Shown piece by piece: positions 23,254-35,009 of a stretch of 64,000 nt of DNA; the first letter of the stretch is position 1; every line of letters begins with the position of its first letter. This stretch comes from Apoderus coryli (taxonomy: Eukaryota; Arthropoda; Insecta; Coleoptera; Attelabidae). Position numbers and translations under genes: made by a program. Under the pieces are notes generated by a model that made no database searches, was not told the DNA's origin, and was given only the letters and a program-made list of their open reading frames with translations. Where the stretch lies: assembly GCA_911728435.2 (NCBI GenBank), contig OU452201.1, positions 14,756,001 through 14,820,000 on the forward strand, in the 5' to 3' direction.

Positions 23254-24221
23254 TAATAAAGACAACTGTGCTAAAAAATGCACAAAGGAAGGATTTTGCT
23301 TGGGTTGTGTATTTATTTTACTAAAAACATTTCTGGAAAAGAGTTTGTATTATCCTGCCGATAATTTATAAACAAACGAACCCAACAGTTACGCCTATAA
23401 GGCTCTAAGTTAAAGGGCACAATTTTTAATTACGGTAAAAATTTACAAATAGGATCATTCACGCCGCTACGTTAACTAGTTAAGTTTCAGACCACGATTA
23501 GGCCTGAAACTTAACCCCGACGTAACTCAAATATTATTCTAGAAAATTCAGAAATAAATAAAAATAAAATATTATTTACTAAAAACACTAGCACAGCATG
23601 AATTTCCATAAAAATAACATTAAATTGATTTTCTTGAGGAAATGCAATGCAATAACCAATATAAATGCGTCGCGTCGTATGTAACATACGTTATTAATGA
23701 CAAAGAACAAGTTTGCAAGCCAGCAAGGCAACAACTTAGATACTAAAGGTTTAAAAATTTGCAGTCAGGTAGGTAATTAGTTTTTCAAAGTACCGTTAGG
23801 TTTTTAATGCACGGCGCAATTACCTTTGGGTACTACTGCAATAATCAATGAATGTATTATATAGGTAGTACGTATAATACCTATAATAATAACCTTGCTT
23901 TGAACAACTATAGAAATTTGTTCAGTCCCCGAAGTCAACGAGCTGTAGGTAATCAAACATGGTGGTCACAATTTGGTTAAAGAACATCATATACACACCT
24001 GAATGTGAAACAGATTCATTTTGTTGAAATATTCGAACAAATGTTTTCTTGTATTGAATAGGTAAGTATAACTATTTTTGGATAAAGTTTATTCCCTTAA
24101 CTACTCATCACATCTGCTATATCGTCACACAATGAAACACAAATTATGTACAGGGGATGGTCGATGGTACATTAGATTGTTTCAGTGAGTACTCAGGTTA
24201 ATCTAATCATATTGTAATATT

Positions 24222-24275
24222 TGTGCTACTTCCGGTTATACCGGAAGTTGATACCAACTTTCTTATTTCAGTGCT
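24222..24275. repeat. ACTTCCGG palindrome repeat, copy 2
   Basis: The cleanest copy: CTACTTCCGGTTATACCGG, AAGTTGATACCAACTTTC. The palindrome is exact over 20 bp. Confidence 0.6.
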
Positions 24276-24286
24276 GCCTTTAAAAT

Positions 24287-24568
24287 AATTACTCAAATGA
24301 AGTTTCATAATGAACTTGTTTATTAGTCATGGATAATGTGACAAAATTATAGAAAAAATCTTGCAGAAAGGTTATTGAAACGTATTCTAATGAACCATAA
24401 TTAAAGTTTATAATTAAAAACATAATGTTGTCTCTTAATTCATGAAATTATTATTTTTTGAGCGAAGCTTCCTCATTCATTGGTTTTAAATCAAGATACA
24501 CTGCATGAAACTTTCTGAATGTTCTTTCTATAATTTATAAACTTCATAAACATTTCATTTGAGTAATT
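24287..24568. mobile_element. Possible MITE with AATTACTCAAATGA ends
   Basis: AATTACTCAAATGAAGTTTC at the left and its inverted counterpart, TTCATTTGAGTAATT, at the right define about 280 bp. A 14-bp exact match continues imperfectly. It directly follows copy 2 of the ACTTCCGG repeat. No target duplication was recognised. Confidence 0.4.
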
Positions 24569-25059
24569 CTTTTCTTCCATTTTAATTAGTTTCAAGACAC
24601 TTTTGTGAATAAACAACAAACGTTTTATTAGTTAGGCTGCGTTAGGTATAAACTAAATGTTACGTTATTACGATTTTAATGTTTCCTGACGTAAGGATGT
24701 TCCATTATAACAAAAAAATATTATGGATTTATATGGATCAGGATATTTTAGCTCTCTTATGAAAATTACCTATTAGGTACACATACAATGAAACTCCAAA
24801 TAAATAATTACAAACTCGGGTATCAAAATTCCAGGAATAGATCGGTCCGAAAATTTTATCTAAGGCGTTCCTTTGGCGCAGTTCAAAAACTGTCCGAGAA
24901 CTAGGTACTTATCCTAAAAGCAGGGTTGATCAAAATCATTGCTATCGATGATTTTTTTTTTAATTTTTACTCGCTTTTACAAATATTAATATTTTCAAAT
25001 ATTTTTAACTGCTTATATTTTGTTTTGTTAAGTAAACGAACATTTTTAGGCAAATCTAA

Positions 25060-25231
25060 TTTTTGAATAAAGTAGTTAGTTTGTTACGTTAGTTCATTGG
25101 GAATAATTAAAATAATAGAATAATAATAATCATCATTATTATTAAAATTCTGTTTCGTTATGCAGGTCATATATTTTAGATTATATTATAACTTGTCGGG
25201 AAAGTTTCGGGGTGACACAACCGATTTTTTT
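25060..25231. repeat. Direct repeat family R2, copy A
   Basis: ATTCTGTTTCGTTA, CATATATTTTA and GGGGTGACACAACCGATTTT occur in the same order and spacing at 29785-29871. An adjoining stretch TAGTTAGTTTGTTA recurs near 28741. No frame. Confidence 0.6.
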
Positions 25232-25847
25232 AAAAGTAGAACTTCTTTTCGTATTAGCCTTGTAATTACACTAGAAAATTTATATACATAGTAACTATTG
25301 AAATAACATTGATCACATGCTGTGCAGTAAACAAATTCATATGGAAAGAAGAAGAAAAAAGTCATAAACAAAAGGCTTCGAAAAACAATCTTTTTTTCTG
25401 TTGCACGTGCCCAAACGCCCTAATTTGCATTTTAATCAGGTTGGAAGCTTAAAAAAACGGGAGAGTGGATATTGAAAGCAGCATTATTGTGTTTTCGGTA
25501 CACTTGGAAACAGTAGCGGCACACTATAAATTTTTAATATGTAAACATATAAAAGCAAAATAAAAAAACTAAAGAAAACATTTGGCAAACTGTTAACTCG
25601 AATGTTTTCAAGCAAAACGCCAACTTAGAGCTAGAAAACATTTTTCGGCTGATAATACGCAAATCATTCACCTAACCCATAAAGCATTATTTGTGTTGGT
25701 CAATAGAATTACATTATCAATGTTTTTGTGGCCATCTACTGAGTAACTAGTTTCTGAAATTATTAGACCATCGCGTGCATCTTGTAAAAGTTTCACTAAC
25801 ACTAAGGGTCGGCGCCCTCAGGAGTTAACATGGCGTCACTTTCGAAG

Positions 25848-27022
25848 TCACTTCACTACTGATTTGATGTGAACCACTAAGAAGAGCAGTTCGTTTATTC
25901 CAACTACTTGAGTATTAGATCTCACAATAACAAGACATAAATTGTCAAATATGCCATTAAGATAAATAAGTAAAAAGATCCCAGTGTAAATATCCATAAA
26001 ATTGGCTGACGCGTACATGGCGTAATCTGAAGGTATAATTTTCACACACTCTTCGTAGTAAACTGACTGTATTTTGATTCGATTTCGTTGATCGGCATAG
26101 ACATGCGACTTCAGATACCCCCGGGGAAAATAATAAAAAAGCATAAATATGCAACAAAATCGCCAGTTAACAGGTCAATTTTGGGTCGTGAAAAGTTTCT
26201 TTCAATAAATTAATTCCATCGCGCACTGTGCTCCGTCCTCGTAAAACCAAATGTCTGCAATATTAATGCCTTCCAGGCACGAAAAAGTTAGTAAACTCTC
26301 TATGTACCGCTCACAGTTAACTGTAACGTACTCGCCATTATAATTTTTGGAAATATATAGGTATGTAGCAATGGTCTCATGGGTCCATAAAGCGCACTAA
26401 AAATCATCGCTTCCAATGCGGCTGTTCTATTATCAACATTTAATCAATGTGTTTCATCGTTGAACAAAATTTTCAAATGAAATTGTACATCAACAGAACG
26501 ATTAAGGTGTCTGATGCAATGCGACCTGATGGTCTATTGTGTCTTCAGTTACTTGATCTGTGTCTCAAATTACAACTCTCCATCAAGTTCTAGAGCTCTT
26601 ATGAACTCCAGAGCAGAACAGAGTTTGGATCTTTCATGGTTGAGGTTTCCAAAGGAATTTCTTGGAGTGTATCAGTCCAAGAAGATTTTGCCAGAGTATT
26701 ACTCTATCTGTTTCCTCTTTAATTCTGAACTTCTCTTTCTAGGTGTATAAAATGAATCTTTTAAGCACGTAAACCAATATATTTACGTAAACTTTTTCAT
26801 AAAATGGATGGAAACAAGTTTAATTGTAGAGAACGCTGCACACTATCAATCAATTACGGAATGCGTATCATCGTTTGAGTAAACCTAACTAGAAAACGAT
26901 CTATCGTTTCTCAATGGCCAATTATAAAAGCACCATAAAATGCACGTAATGGCCGATGAGTTTCTCGAATTGAACCATGCTTTTCAATTTGCAGATATTG
27001 CTCCAGCGTAGGTCTATTCATA
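25848..27022 (-). pseudogene. Degenerate mariner-like transposase
   Basis: Read on the minus strand, the N-terminal part from 27022 gives MNRPTLEQYLQIEKHGSIRE and then THRPLRAFYG, the helix-turn-helix end of mariner-type transposases. Further on are decayed counterparts of the first catalytic aspartate block (FNDETH), then YYFPRGYLKSHVYADQ near 26130, which corresponds to the D-x-F-L-W-G-Y-L-K region holding the last catalytic acid. Multiple stops and frameshifts separate them. Total length matches a full-size transposase of about 345 codons. I could not find convincing terminal inverted repeats. Confidence 0.6.
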
Positions 27023-28125
27023 ATGAACTGCTACAACTAAACTAACTCCACAACTGAGAACTGTGAAATAGGCTACTTATGGTAGAAAACGGTGTTGTCA
27101 AATCAGTGCTATGCGTCAAAAATGCTCGAGTTATTAATATGAAAGCTTGCAACTACTTTAATACGGCAGGATGTTGTGAGGGATGATTCCTTATCAATAA
27201 TGCATATTATTATAAAAACATTTGTGAATATTTGTAGGAAAATAAATTGGAAACATCTAATAATGTAAAATTAACCTAATTTTCCATTTCTACCGTGACA
27301 ACCACATCGAGTAAATCTTCATGTACATCGGAATTCGTTAATTTCCTTTTGATAATGTTTCCTCCAAGTGGAAACAATTAAATTAACCACAAAACATCTT
27401 AGTTCCGTCAATGCACTCATGGCATCGCACCAATCCACCCCTTTTTCTTTTTCCTATTAACCTCACTCTTTTCCCTGCTGGCTTCTCCCATCATCAATGA
27501 TTCTCTATATTATGCGTGTGCATTTACGCCGCATTGTCGCGGACAATAACAAATGAATCATCTCACGATAAACGGATCAAGTAACATACTACAAATACAT
27601 GCACGCACACACACACATCATGTCCCTTCCAGTTTCAGACCTTACATGAGATGGGGACTTATAATACATACTACATATGCGGGAGCTTTAATTAAAGTGA
27701 CAAATTTGGCATATAGAAGCCACCTAGTGGATACGTTCCTATTATGGGAAGAGAAATAACAAGATGGCTGACAGACCACGCTACATGCTCGATATTATAG
27801 CTTGGTAGCAGCAGACTAATTTTTGTAAAAAAATATATATTTTTTTGTAGCTGATTGTCGAGGTTTGATAAGTTATGTGGTTATGTCCTCCCCCTATGGC
27901 CTACTTTAACTTTTATATTCCCAAATAAGACAAATTTGTAGCAAATACCTAGATACTTCAGTAGGAATTTCAGATAAGTTTGGTTTGGTTTGTTTATTAT
28001 TTATATATAAATATGTTCAAACAAAAACGAAACATAGTCTTATTCTGAAAATGTTGTTACTTAAATTGGTTTATCTATGCTTAAATGATCTACTTAATCT
28101 AATCTTCTAAAATATTTTGACGTTT

Positions 28126-28185
28126 GTGAAACTTCCGGAAAGTTGATACCAACTCTTGATTTGAAATGGAACATACTGTATTGTA
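28126..28185. repeat. ACTTCCGG repeat, copy 3
   Basis: AACTTCCGGAAAGTTGATAC, CAACTCTTGATTTGAAATGG. The palindrome is shortened. A mariner-like transposase fragment follows within 80 bp, suggesting the repeat may be part of a mariner-type element. Confidence 0.55.
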
Positions 28186-28251
28186 TTCCATTTTTATATT
28201 CCTTATCCCTTTTGACACCTATTTTCAACTGTTTTTGAATAAAAGATGGGA

Positions 28252-28400
28252 TTAGCCACCGAGATCGCCAGATCCCACACCGCTTGATTTTTTATGGAGT
28301 GTTTTAAAAGAGTGTATAGTATTCCAAGGATTACCTGCATTCTGTTAGCATCTCGACGAATTCTCGGCATTACACTAGAATTACTATGAAAAACACATGT
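28252..28400 (+). pseudogene. Fragment of a mariner-like transposase C-terminal part
   Basis: One frame reads PPRSPDPTPLDFLWSVLKEC, the conserved W-P-P-R-S-P-D-L-T-P-L-D-F block that ends the catalytic core of mariner transposases, with a stop in place of the tryptophan. It lies directly downstream of a copy of the ACTTCCGG repeat and is cut off on both sides. Confidence 0.6.
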
Positions 28401-28639
28401 AATTGCGCACTACATGTTCAAATTTTGGCCCAGTTGCTACCTCCTCGGTAGTACCTAAGTATTAGTAAGATATCGGTATTCTTAAATAGCAGTGGCACAT
28501 CATTTGAAAGCTGAGCTTGAAAATTTTACCTCCATGAGAAGTTGTTCTCTAGAAAATCGCGTTTGAAATTTCACGTTCTCGAGTTAGGTAGTGGGTACCT
28601 ACTTATATAAGCGGCCGACGTAATTAGCATGATGTGTAT

Positions 28640-28711
28640 GATACGATCGACTTAGTGGTGAATGCCCGCTTTGCATGCGGGAAGTCCTCGGTTCAAGTCC
28701 CAGCCAAGGCA
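28640..28711 (+). tRNA. tRNA-Ala(TGC)-like sequence, probably a pseudogene or SINE head
   Basis: A perfect 5-bp anticodon stem (CCCGC/GCGGG) holds the loop TTTGCAT with anticodon TGC. A T-arm with loop TTCAAGT and a pairing of four in five follows, then CCAAGGCA as the 3' acceptor and a T6 run as a Pol III stop (28712-28717). The A box is TTAGTGGTGAATGC. The 5' acceptor strand (GATACGA) does not pair with CCAAGGC, so a functional tRNA is unlikely. A tRNA-derived SINE or retropseudogene explains it better. Confidence 0.5.
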
Positions 28712-29263
28712 TTTTTTAGTTCTAATTTATGAATAAAATAGTTAGTTTGTTAGTGTTTAGTTTTGCTTATTATTTTGTTAATATTATACTCAAATAACAC
28801 CACTTGATTTCGCCTGTCTATAACGATAAAGTAAAGGCAATAGACAAAACATATTTTTATTTTATTTTTCTATATAAGTCAATGCCGCCGTACACGTGTG
28901 GCAGAAAATCTCTTTGGTTTGCACCGCCAAAAGCAGCAGTGTAGCTATTGGTTTCATCTTATTATACTTATTTTTTATTTTGAATATTCACTAAGACTTG
29001 AGCTTTTGCAAAGAAAGGATGTAAAAGCAGAAAAAGTTACATTGACAATTTTTCTTAGTCTTTTAATCACTTCACTTCAATTTAACCAATTTGTGTTTGT
29101 ACCAATTAGAATTGTACAAAATACCTATTTTGTGATTTGTAATTACATCATTAATGAATTTGTTTTAACCACAGAAGTTAATTTAAACTGTTAAGTTGTT
29201 TAATAAACTCATATTAAAATATTTGAATATAATTAGCCGATACTTGTTGGAAATTCATTATAA

Positions 29264-29497
29264 CTGCGTAAAATAAAACAACTTTAGTTTTAAATATTTC
29301 CAAACTTTTATAATATGCAAATTTATATTTCAAAATCACACGACATGTTTCGTCCACACAGTGGCTTTATCAAGTGACTGATACTACTTGATAAAGCCAC
29401 TGTGTGGACGAAACATGTCGTGTGATTTTGAAATATAAATTTGCATATTATAAAAGTTTGGAAATATTTAAAACTAAAGTTGTTTTATTTTACGCAG
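29264..29497. repeat. Perfect 112-bp inverted repeat with 10-bp spacer
   Basis: Left arm 29264-29375 and right arm 29386-29497 are exact reverse complements over all 112 bp, separated by GACTGATACT. Arms start CTGCGTAAAATAAAACAACT. Near the centre each arm carries GATAAAGCCACTGTGTGG, then ACGAAACATGTC, which resembles a decayed hammerhead ribozyme core. No flanking duplication is evident. Confidence 0.9.
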
Positions 29498-29784
29498 CCA
29501 TATTAAAATAAATTTGGTGTAATTTATTGTTATGGTCTTTCGAGAGGTAAATCGGATTTTTTTACGACGGATTGCCATTGGGAACTATCTTAATGTACAG
29601 TGTTGAAACGACACAGTTAGGTTAGTTTATTGGAAATAATACAAAATCATCTAATTAGGTAAGTACCTATAATTTTTTTTAACTTTTTCAATTCGTCGGA
29701 TTTAAGTACGTTGTTTTAATATGTTATTGTCTTAAACCCGACAAATTGAAAAAACTATATTCCTGAGGACACGAAAATTGGAAG

Positions 29785-29871
29785 AAATTCTGTTTCGTTA
29801 CGGCGCAACTCATATATTTTATGATATTTATCTTGCCGTTAAAGTTTTGGGGTGACACAACCGATTTTTTT
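29785..29871. repeat. Direct repeat family R2, copy B
   Basis: Same order of blocks as copy A (ATTCTGTTTCGTTA to GGGGTGACACAACCGATTTT), 4.6 kb away in the same orientation, differing at scattered positions. Confidence 0.6.
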
Positions 29872-32800
29872 TTATTGTTAATTACCTCTATACCTACTTC
29901 TACATTATAATATGTTAAGAACTACTGTTTCAAATCTTTTCAGTAATTTATTGCAAGTTGCAAATCGGCGAAACTTTATAACAATTAATCATTAAGCGTA
30001 TGTATACAGCTGAGCCGTTCCCAACAGTATTCTATTCCATCCATCAACTGTCATCTGATGTCTTAGTAGCGATTAATTGAAAAAGCAGGAACGCCATATT
30101 GACGTGAAATTGTAAGCGTATTTCGAAAGCACATGACCCTATAGAATAAATTATGGAGTGCATTGTATGTTATATTTCTAAAAGAGGATGATACTGTATC
30201 CAGAATTACTTCTAGGGAGGCAAATGCTAAGTCATTTCAACGAAAAAGCATTTTTTTTCCGTCAAAAGAAAAAGATCTTACTTTTTTGCGAGTCAGGCGA
30301 GTAGAAAAAATGTCTGAAAGCAAGATCCGCCCCGAATTCAATTTAACCCTAAAATGCTTAATAAAACCGAATAAATTGAAATGTCATGTACGCAATTTGA
30401 ATTTTAGCCAGCTCTTGTTACCAATTTTTTGCACCCAAATGGAAGTTAATCAATATTTTACTAAAATTCTTTAGGAGTACCGATGTATTTTAATTCTTAG
30501 TTGCATTTGTGACATGTCTATTAAGTAATCGATTCTCAACATTTTTACCTTCCTAGTCTTCTATATCAGAAGTGATTGTGTCGGTCTATATTTATTTATA
30601 AAAATACCTAAGAGCTTTTATCAAAAATATGTTCTACACACAAATTACTACCTATATTAAATTTTGGTTAGTGGTGAATAATATAAAAAGAATCCTTCAA
30701 CTCTCCGTGGCATCATATAGCTGAAACCCCGCATGATACCCAAAAAAGACCACATCAGCACGGTATAGGTATATTACAAAAAAAGGAAAACGCATCGAAA
30801 AGAATAAGAAGGAAAAAAAATCCACTCACACACAGAGAAGACATAAATGCCGGTCTAAACTAACGGCAATGTTGCCACAATTGTTTTTACAAACTTGGCA
30901 TATATTATGTAGTTATAACTATACTACACTACAGGCTTTTTGACATCTCAAAAGTTGACAATGACCCCTTTTAAGTTTCGTATACAGAATTAGATTCGCG
31001 TTTTTTTTCGACATCCCTAAAGTGCTAATTCTTACTAGTTAACATTTTCAAATTTTACGTTAATTGTTGAAGAAACTGAAAGGCAATACCAACAAATCGT
31101 TAATTTCTAAATAGTCTCCTCGAGGAAAAAGCAGCATTCAGTTTTGCATTTATGGCTTTAGGCTTTATGTGTATCTTTGGATACGTTCCGTATGCGTTTA
31201 AATGGGAGGCAGATCATAATTTGATCGCTGTTAGCATAGCATCGGAGGTTTTCATTCATATGGTTTAACTTGCATATTGTTCTGAATGAATGTACCTTGG
31301 TGTTTCTCACTGGTAATTCAGTATCACGGATCTGTCTAAAGAATGGTATTGAAACTAAAAATCTCAAATATAACAATTTTAGTCGTAATATTATATCGTT
31401 CAACTGAATGATAAAATATTTAGATCGGGTGAAATTTTGGTAGATGTTGCATCATTGCTAACAGATCAAATTTATTTAGACCGGTTTATATGTTTGTGTG
31501 TGTGTTGTTCCCTTGAAGGAAGAACGTCTGGAACCGAAAAAGATGAAATGGCATTGGCCGCCAAATATTTCCAACCCGTGTGTCGCCTTTTAAATGTTTT
31601 GTTTGATAGTGTTTCTTCACCGGAATTGCATTGGTAGGTATATCTTATATGTTTAAACCCAAACACCCAGTATCTGCTTTGTTTTTTTGGAGTTTTTGAC
31701 CGATTTCAGGGTTATTAACTTATATAAACTTATGGCATTGTTCGATATTGCGATTAGGAATGACGATGACCATGTAAATGTTAAGAATTATTATTTTTTT
31801 TGTTGGAATACTAATGAGGTTTGAGTTATTTTTCTTAAAATAATAATTTAACTAAAAACAGTTATTTTAAAAAAATTCTTTGAGATTCGGTTGTGAGACT
31901 ATTAATCCATGTCAGTAGAATATATAACATGCGTGGGAATTCAAGACATCATAGAAGCATTTTCGCTAGAGCATAGGCTGATTTCTAGATAGTATTAAGA
32001 GCATTATATTACACCTTTGTTGTACGGTCTTTTGGCCATACCTATTATTGTTAAACAAGTCTTCATGCTACATGATCCTTTGAATAAGGTGGTCAATATT
32101 TTGTTTCTGTTACTATAATAAACGACTAATGCTGATTAATATAACAACAAAAGATTCATATACCTATATAAGCAGTAGAATATAGTCAATCGATATAATT
32201 ATAAGAGAAATGTTATACGATAGAGTTTAATAAAATATTTGCAATACTTCTGGATAAACCGCGTCAAATTTAGGCCTATTAGCTAACGTTTCGCTGATCA
32301 TCCTATCAGCTTCAGAGCAACCTTGTGTGAGCGCAGTTTCAGTTTAACCTAGAGTTTATCCCTCGGTTTAACCGTTTCTATAATTATATTATCAATATCT
32401 AAACATATATAGGTATTCTATTAGCCACTTAATCACAAATGTTCATAATGATGTCATTTTATATTTACTTACTTATCTATTTAATAAGTATATTTTGTTT
32501 ATACTACACTACAACAGTAATACGATAAAGAGTTTAATAACATTTTTATATAAAAATTTATCCTATCGCAGTTAGGTAAGTATGTACACGATTTTAATGT
32601 TTTTATTTGGTTCGACTTATATAAACATATCCCTAATTTTAGATAACGTTCCTGAAATTTGATATTTACAGTTAACTATTAGTAAGTAGTTAGGTAAGTA
32701 ACTAAATCACGATAAGAAAATTATATACCTACTCATAAAGATGTCGAAAACAACGAATTTTTGCAATCCGAAAATTGATAGAAAAATCCGAGGAAAATTC

Positions 32801-33315
32801 CATGAATTCCTTTAAAAATAATTAAATAACGACGGTTTTTTTTTATGTTTACGAAAGCTTATCCATGGGCGTAACATAACGAATTAATTTACTAAATAAG
32901 TGGCCTACGAATGGAGTCTAGTGCACTTTGAAATCTCCAAAACGTGACTGGATCAACTTAAAATCCAAGTGGATATTCAATTTTACTCTGTCAGCTTTTT
33001 CAGTAAGTAACAATTCTGTTCTGTTCACGTCAAAACTCCGAACTAGTTAAATCTTGATTAAGAAGTAAACATGAGTACCTACTAGGTAATCAGAAAATAG
33101 AGACTGAGGAGCCTGCAAAGACTCTCAATTTGAGGTTACTGTATTTTAATAAAAGGTAAGTAACTTTAACACTGAAAAAGTTCCTTTATGAGAGTTTGGT
33201 CTAGATTGAGTTACTGTTATTATATTGTATTACTTGTCGAAACCGAGGTCTGGACCGTAATAACAGATCACCGAGCAGCTCACGTTTACAAAAAAAAATG
33301 AACTTTAACTTCCAT
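29872..33315. other. No gene recognised
   Basis: Short frames only. The one at 31437-31637 lacks splice context and homologous-looking motifs. Numerous TAGGTACCTA-type motifs recur here, as elsewhere in the window. Confidence 0.5.
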
Positions 33316-33422
33316 AACAAAATCCCTTGTGTAGGTAAAACAAGTAATTTTGTTCGCTATGCCATGAAATTATTTTTCATTTATTGTACCTATTTACGGG
33401 CACTAAATCCTTTTAATTTTTC
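33316..33422 (+). repeat. Direct repeat family R3, copy A
   Basis: ACAAAATCCCTTGTGTAGGT, GCTATGCCATGAAATTATT and AAATCCTTTTAAT recur at 33846-33945 in the same orientation, about 85-90 percent identical by eye. The 420 bp between them are single-copy here and include a G+C-rich stretch. This could be an LTR-like or a locally duplicated arrangement. Confidence 0.65.
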
Positions 33423-33845
33423 ATTATTTGGCATTAAAGAGCGACGACCGCACGCTTGGAGACCACCGTCGGAAGCGTTGCTGGTATCCAAATATTTTGG
33501 ATTATGCTAGCAGAAGGATAATTGAACTCCTGCTAGCGTATTGTTTTTGCACTATTTTCATTTTTATTTTACGACTGGTGTTACCCGAGGTCTTACCTAT
33601 ACATTGGATTTTTTCGGTCTCTGTATGGTGGGATATACATTACTATGTGTATGTAGATGGTGCGGTTTACATATATCTGCTGGTGTATATCTCGCTGTGC
33701 TCAAATGAAGGCCGATATTGTAGATGGGCAAAGACTATGGCACTCTGACAAGCTCATAATAAGAGCGAAACGAATTCGTTAGTATCTGTCGAACCATGCC
33801 TGGGTCTGATTCTACTGAATTAGACTGAGGCCCTGCTAAATTATA

Positions 33846-33945
33846 CAAAATCCCTTGTGTAGGTAAACCAGTAATTTTGTCCGCTATGCCATGAAATTAT
33901 TGTTCATGTATTGTATTTACGGACACGAAATCCTTTTAATATTGT
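33846..33945 (+). repeat. Direct repeat family R3, copy B
   Basis: Counterpart of copy A about 530 bp downstream, with a few single-base changes and small gaps. There is no TG...CA boundary or coding sequence to support a true LTR element. Confidence 0.65.
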
Positions 33946-34525
33946 GTAAATATTTTCCAATGCGACAATCCTGAGTTGCCCTCTGCCTATATCTGTATGT
34001 AAACGCACAGCCCTCCTAAGTAGTCATTAGTTATTTAAACTTTCGGTTTAAACTATAAGAATTCGGAAAGCAATTGCGATTTAAGTCTGGGGTGAGTGAG
34101 GATGTCATGAAGTTTAGGTATATTTCCGACACTTTCCCGCCGCGTTACATTAAAATTCACGACATATCCTCGTAACATGAGATAGCATTAGCATTGAATC
34201 TTGATTGAAACATTTCTACCGAAAAACACATACTTACCTAAGTACTAGGTACCTACCTAAATAAGTATATATAATAATCAATGCATGCATTGAATATGAA
34301 TATAAACAAAACAAAATAAAATGTCATTGACTTAAACCAGTAAATGTAGTAATCGCGAAAGTAACAACAGTTAAAAAAACGTTTACTCTCGTTTTCATTT
34401 TAAGCTAAAAGGTAGAGGCCACGACATTGACCGTGCAAATTGTACACCAAAAATTGTAAACATTATTGAATGAAAGAAATGGTAATATAATGCGAAAATG
34501 TATTATCAATGATTACAGAACTGAC

Positions 34526-34785
34526 CTGTCTGACGATTCTGAACTGTCGTAGCGATCAACGCATCTTTTTTTCCTACAATCCTCGAGTGACTCCTTTCCA
34601 TTATTACTAAGAACACTAGACACTTTATCTAAATAATCACTCTCACTAGCATAATATCCGTTCACATGTTCACCATTCACACCATGTTCGTTTTTTAAAC
34701 ACTCCATCATTACTTTATCATAGTCTTTCACTTGTTTTACAACAACACCGCCGACCTGATCTCCCATACACAATCCATCTTCCAT
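34526..34785 (-). CDS. First coding exon, probably a CSRNP/Axud1-type nuclear protein
   Basis: The exon encodes 86 codons plus two bases: MEDGLCMGDQVGGVVVKQVK at the start and CRKKRCVDRYDSSESSD at the end. It then stops at GACAG followed by the donor GTCAGT. The leftover AG would give serine with most continuations, so the protein would read SSESSDS. I associate the basic patch followed by RYDSSESSDSG with insect cysteine/serine-rich nuclear proteins (Axud1/CSRNP, immediate-early transcription factors); this is from memory and a search could change it. The ATG at 34785 has a good context (CAAAATGG); an in-frame ATG lies six codons upstream at 34803. The cysteine-rich DNA-binding exon is not seen between here and position 1, so the rest should lie left of the window behind an intron of more than 34 kb. 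Confidence 0.55.
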
Positions 34786-34799
34786 TTTGAAACACACTA

Positions 34800-35000
34800 A
34801 CATAGGACGAACGGCGCGCGTTTGGATCGAAAAGGCGCGCGCGCCCCCTTCTCCTCTCAACACTAACCATGTACTTGGGCACTGAAAATAAAAGAATGGA
34901 GGGACGACGGAGGGGAAGGTGCAACGTGACGTCACGGACCCAACCCCACCACCAATTGAAGTAAGTGCATATGATGCCGTTCATTGGCCGACGGACAATT
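34800..35000 (-). promoter_or_regulatory. CRE- and CCAAT-containing promoter of the CSRNP-like gene
   Basis: This block is clearly richer in G+C than its surroundings, with GGCGCGCG clusters near 34835. It contains a perfect palindromic CRE, TGACGTCA, at 34927-34934, and an inverted CCAAT box (ATTGG) at 34983-34987, 142 and 198 bases or more upstream of the ATG. CRE plus CCAAT suits a signal-induced gene, which agrees with the proposed CSRNP identity but does not prove it. I see no convincing TATA box. Confidence 0.5.
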
Positions 35001-35009
35001 ACGTAACTT

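Noticed and set aside
28640..28711. Functional tRNA-Ala gene
   Set aside because: The 5' acceptor strand does not pair with the 3' strand, although the anticodon and T arms are well formed.
29264..29497. CRISPR array or bacterial terminator
   Set aside because: It is one inverted pair, not spaced direct repeats, in eukaryotic DNA.
30163..30474. 103-codon open frame on the plus strand
   Set aside because: It starts at TTG, has no family-like motif and lies in repeat-rich sequence.
33298..33748. Two overlapping plus-strand frames (70 and 106 codons)
   Set aside because: They cross a direct-repeat region, have no splice or start context and no domain.
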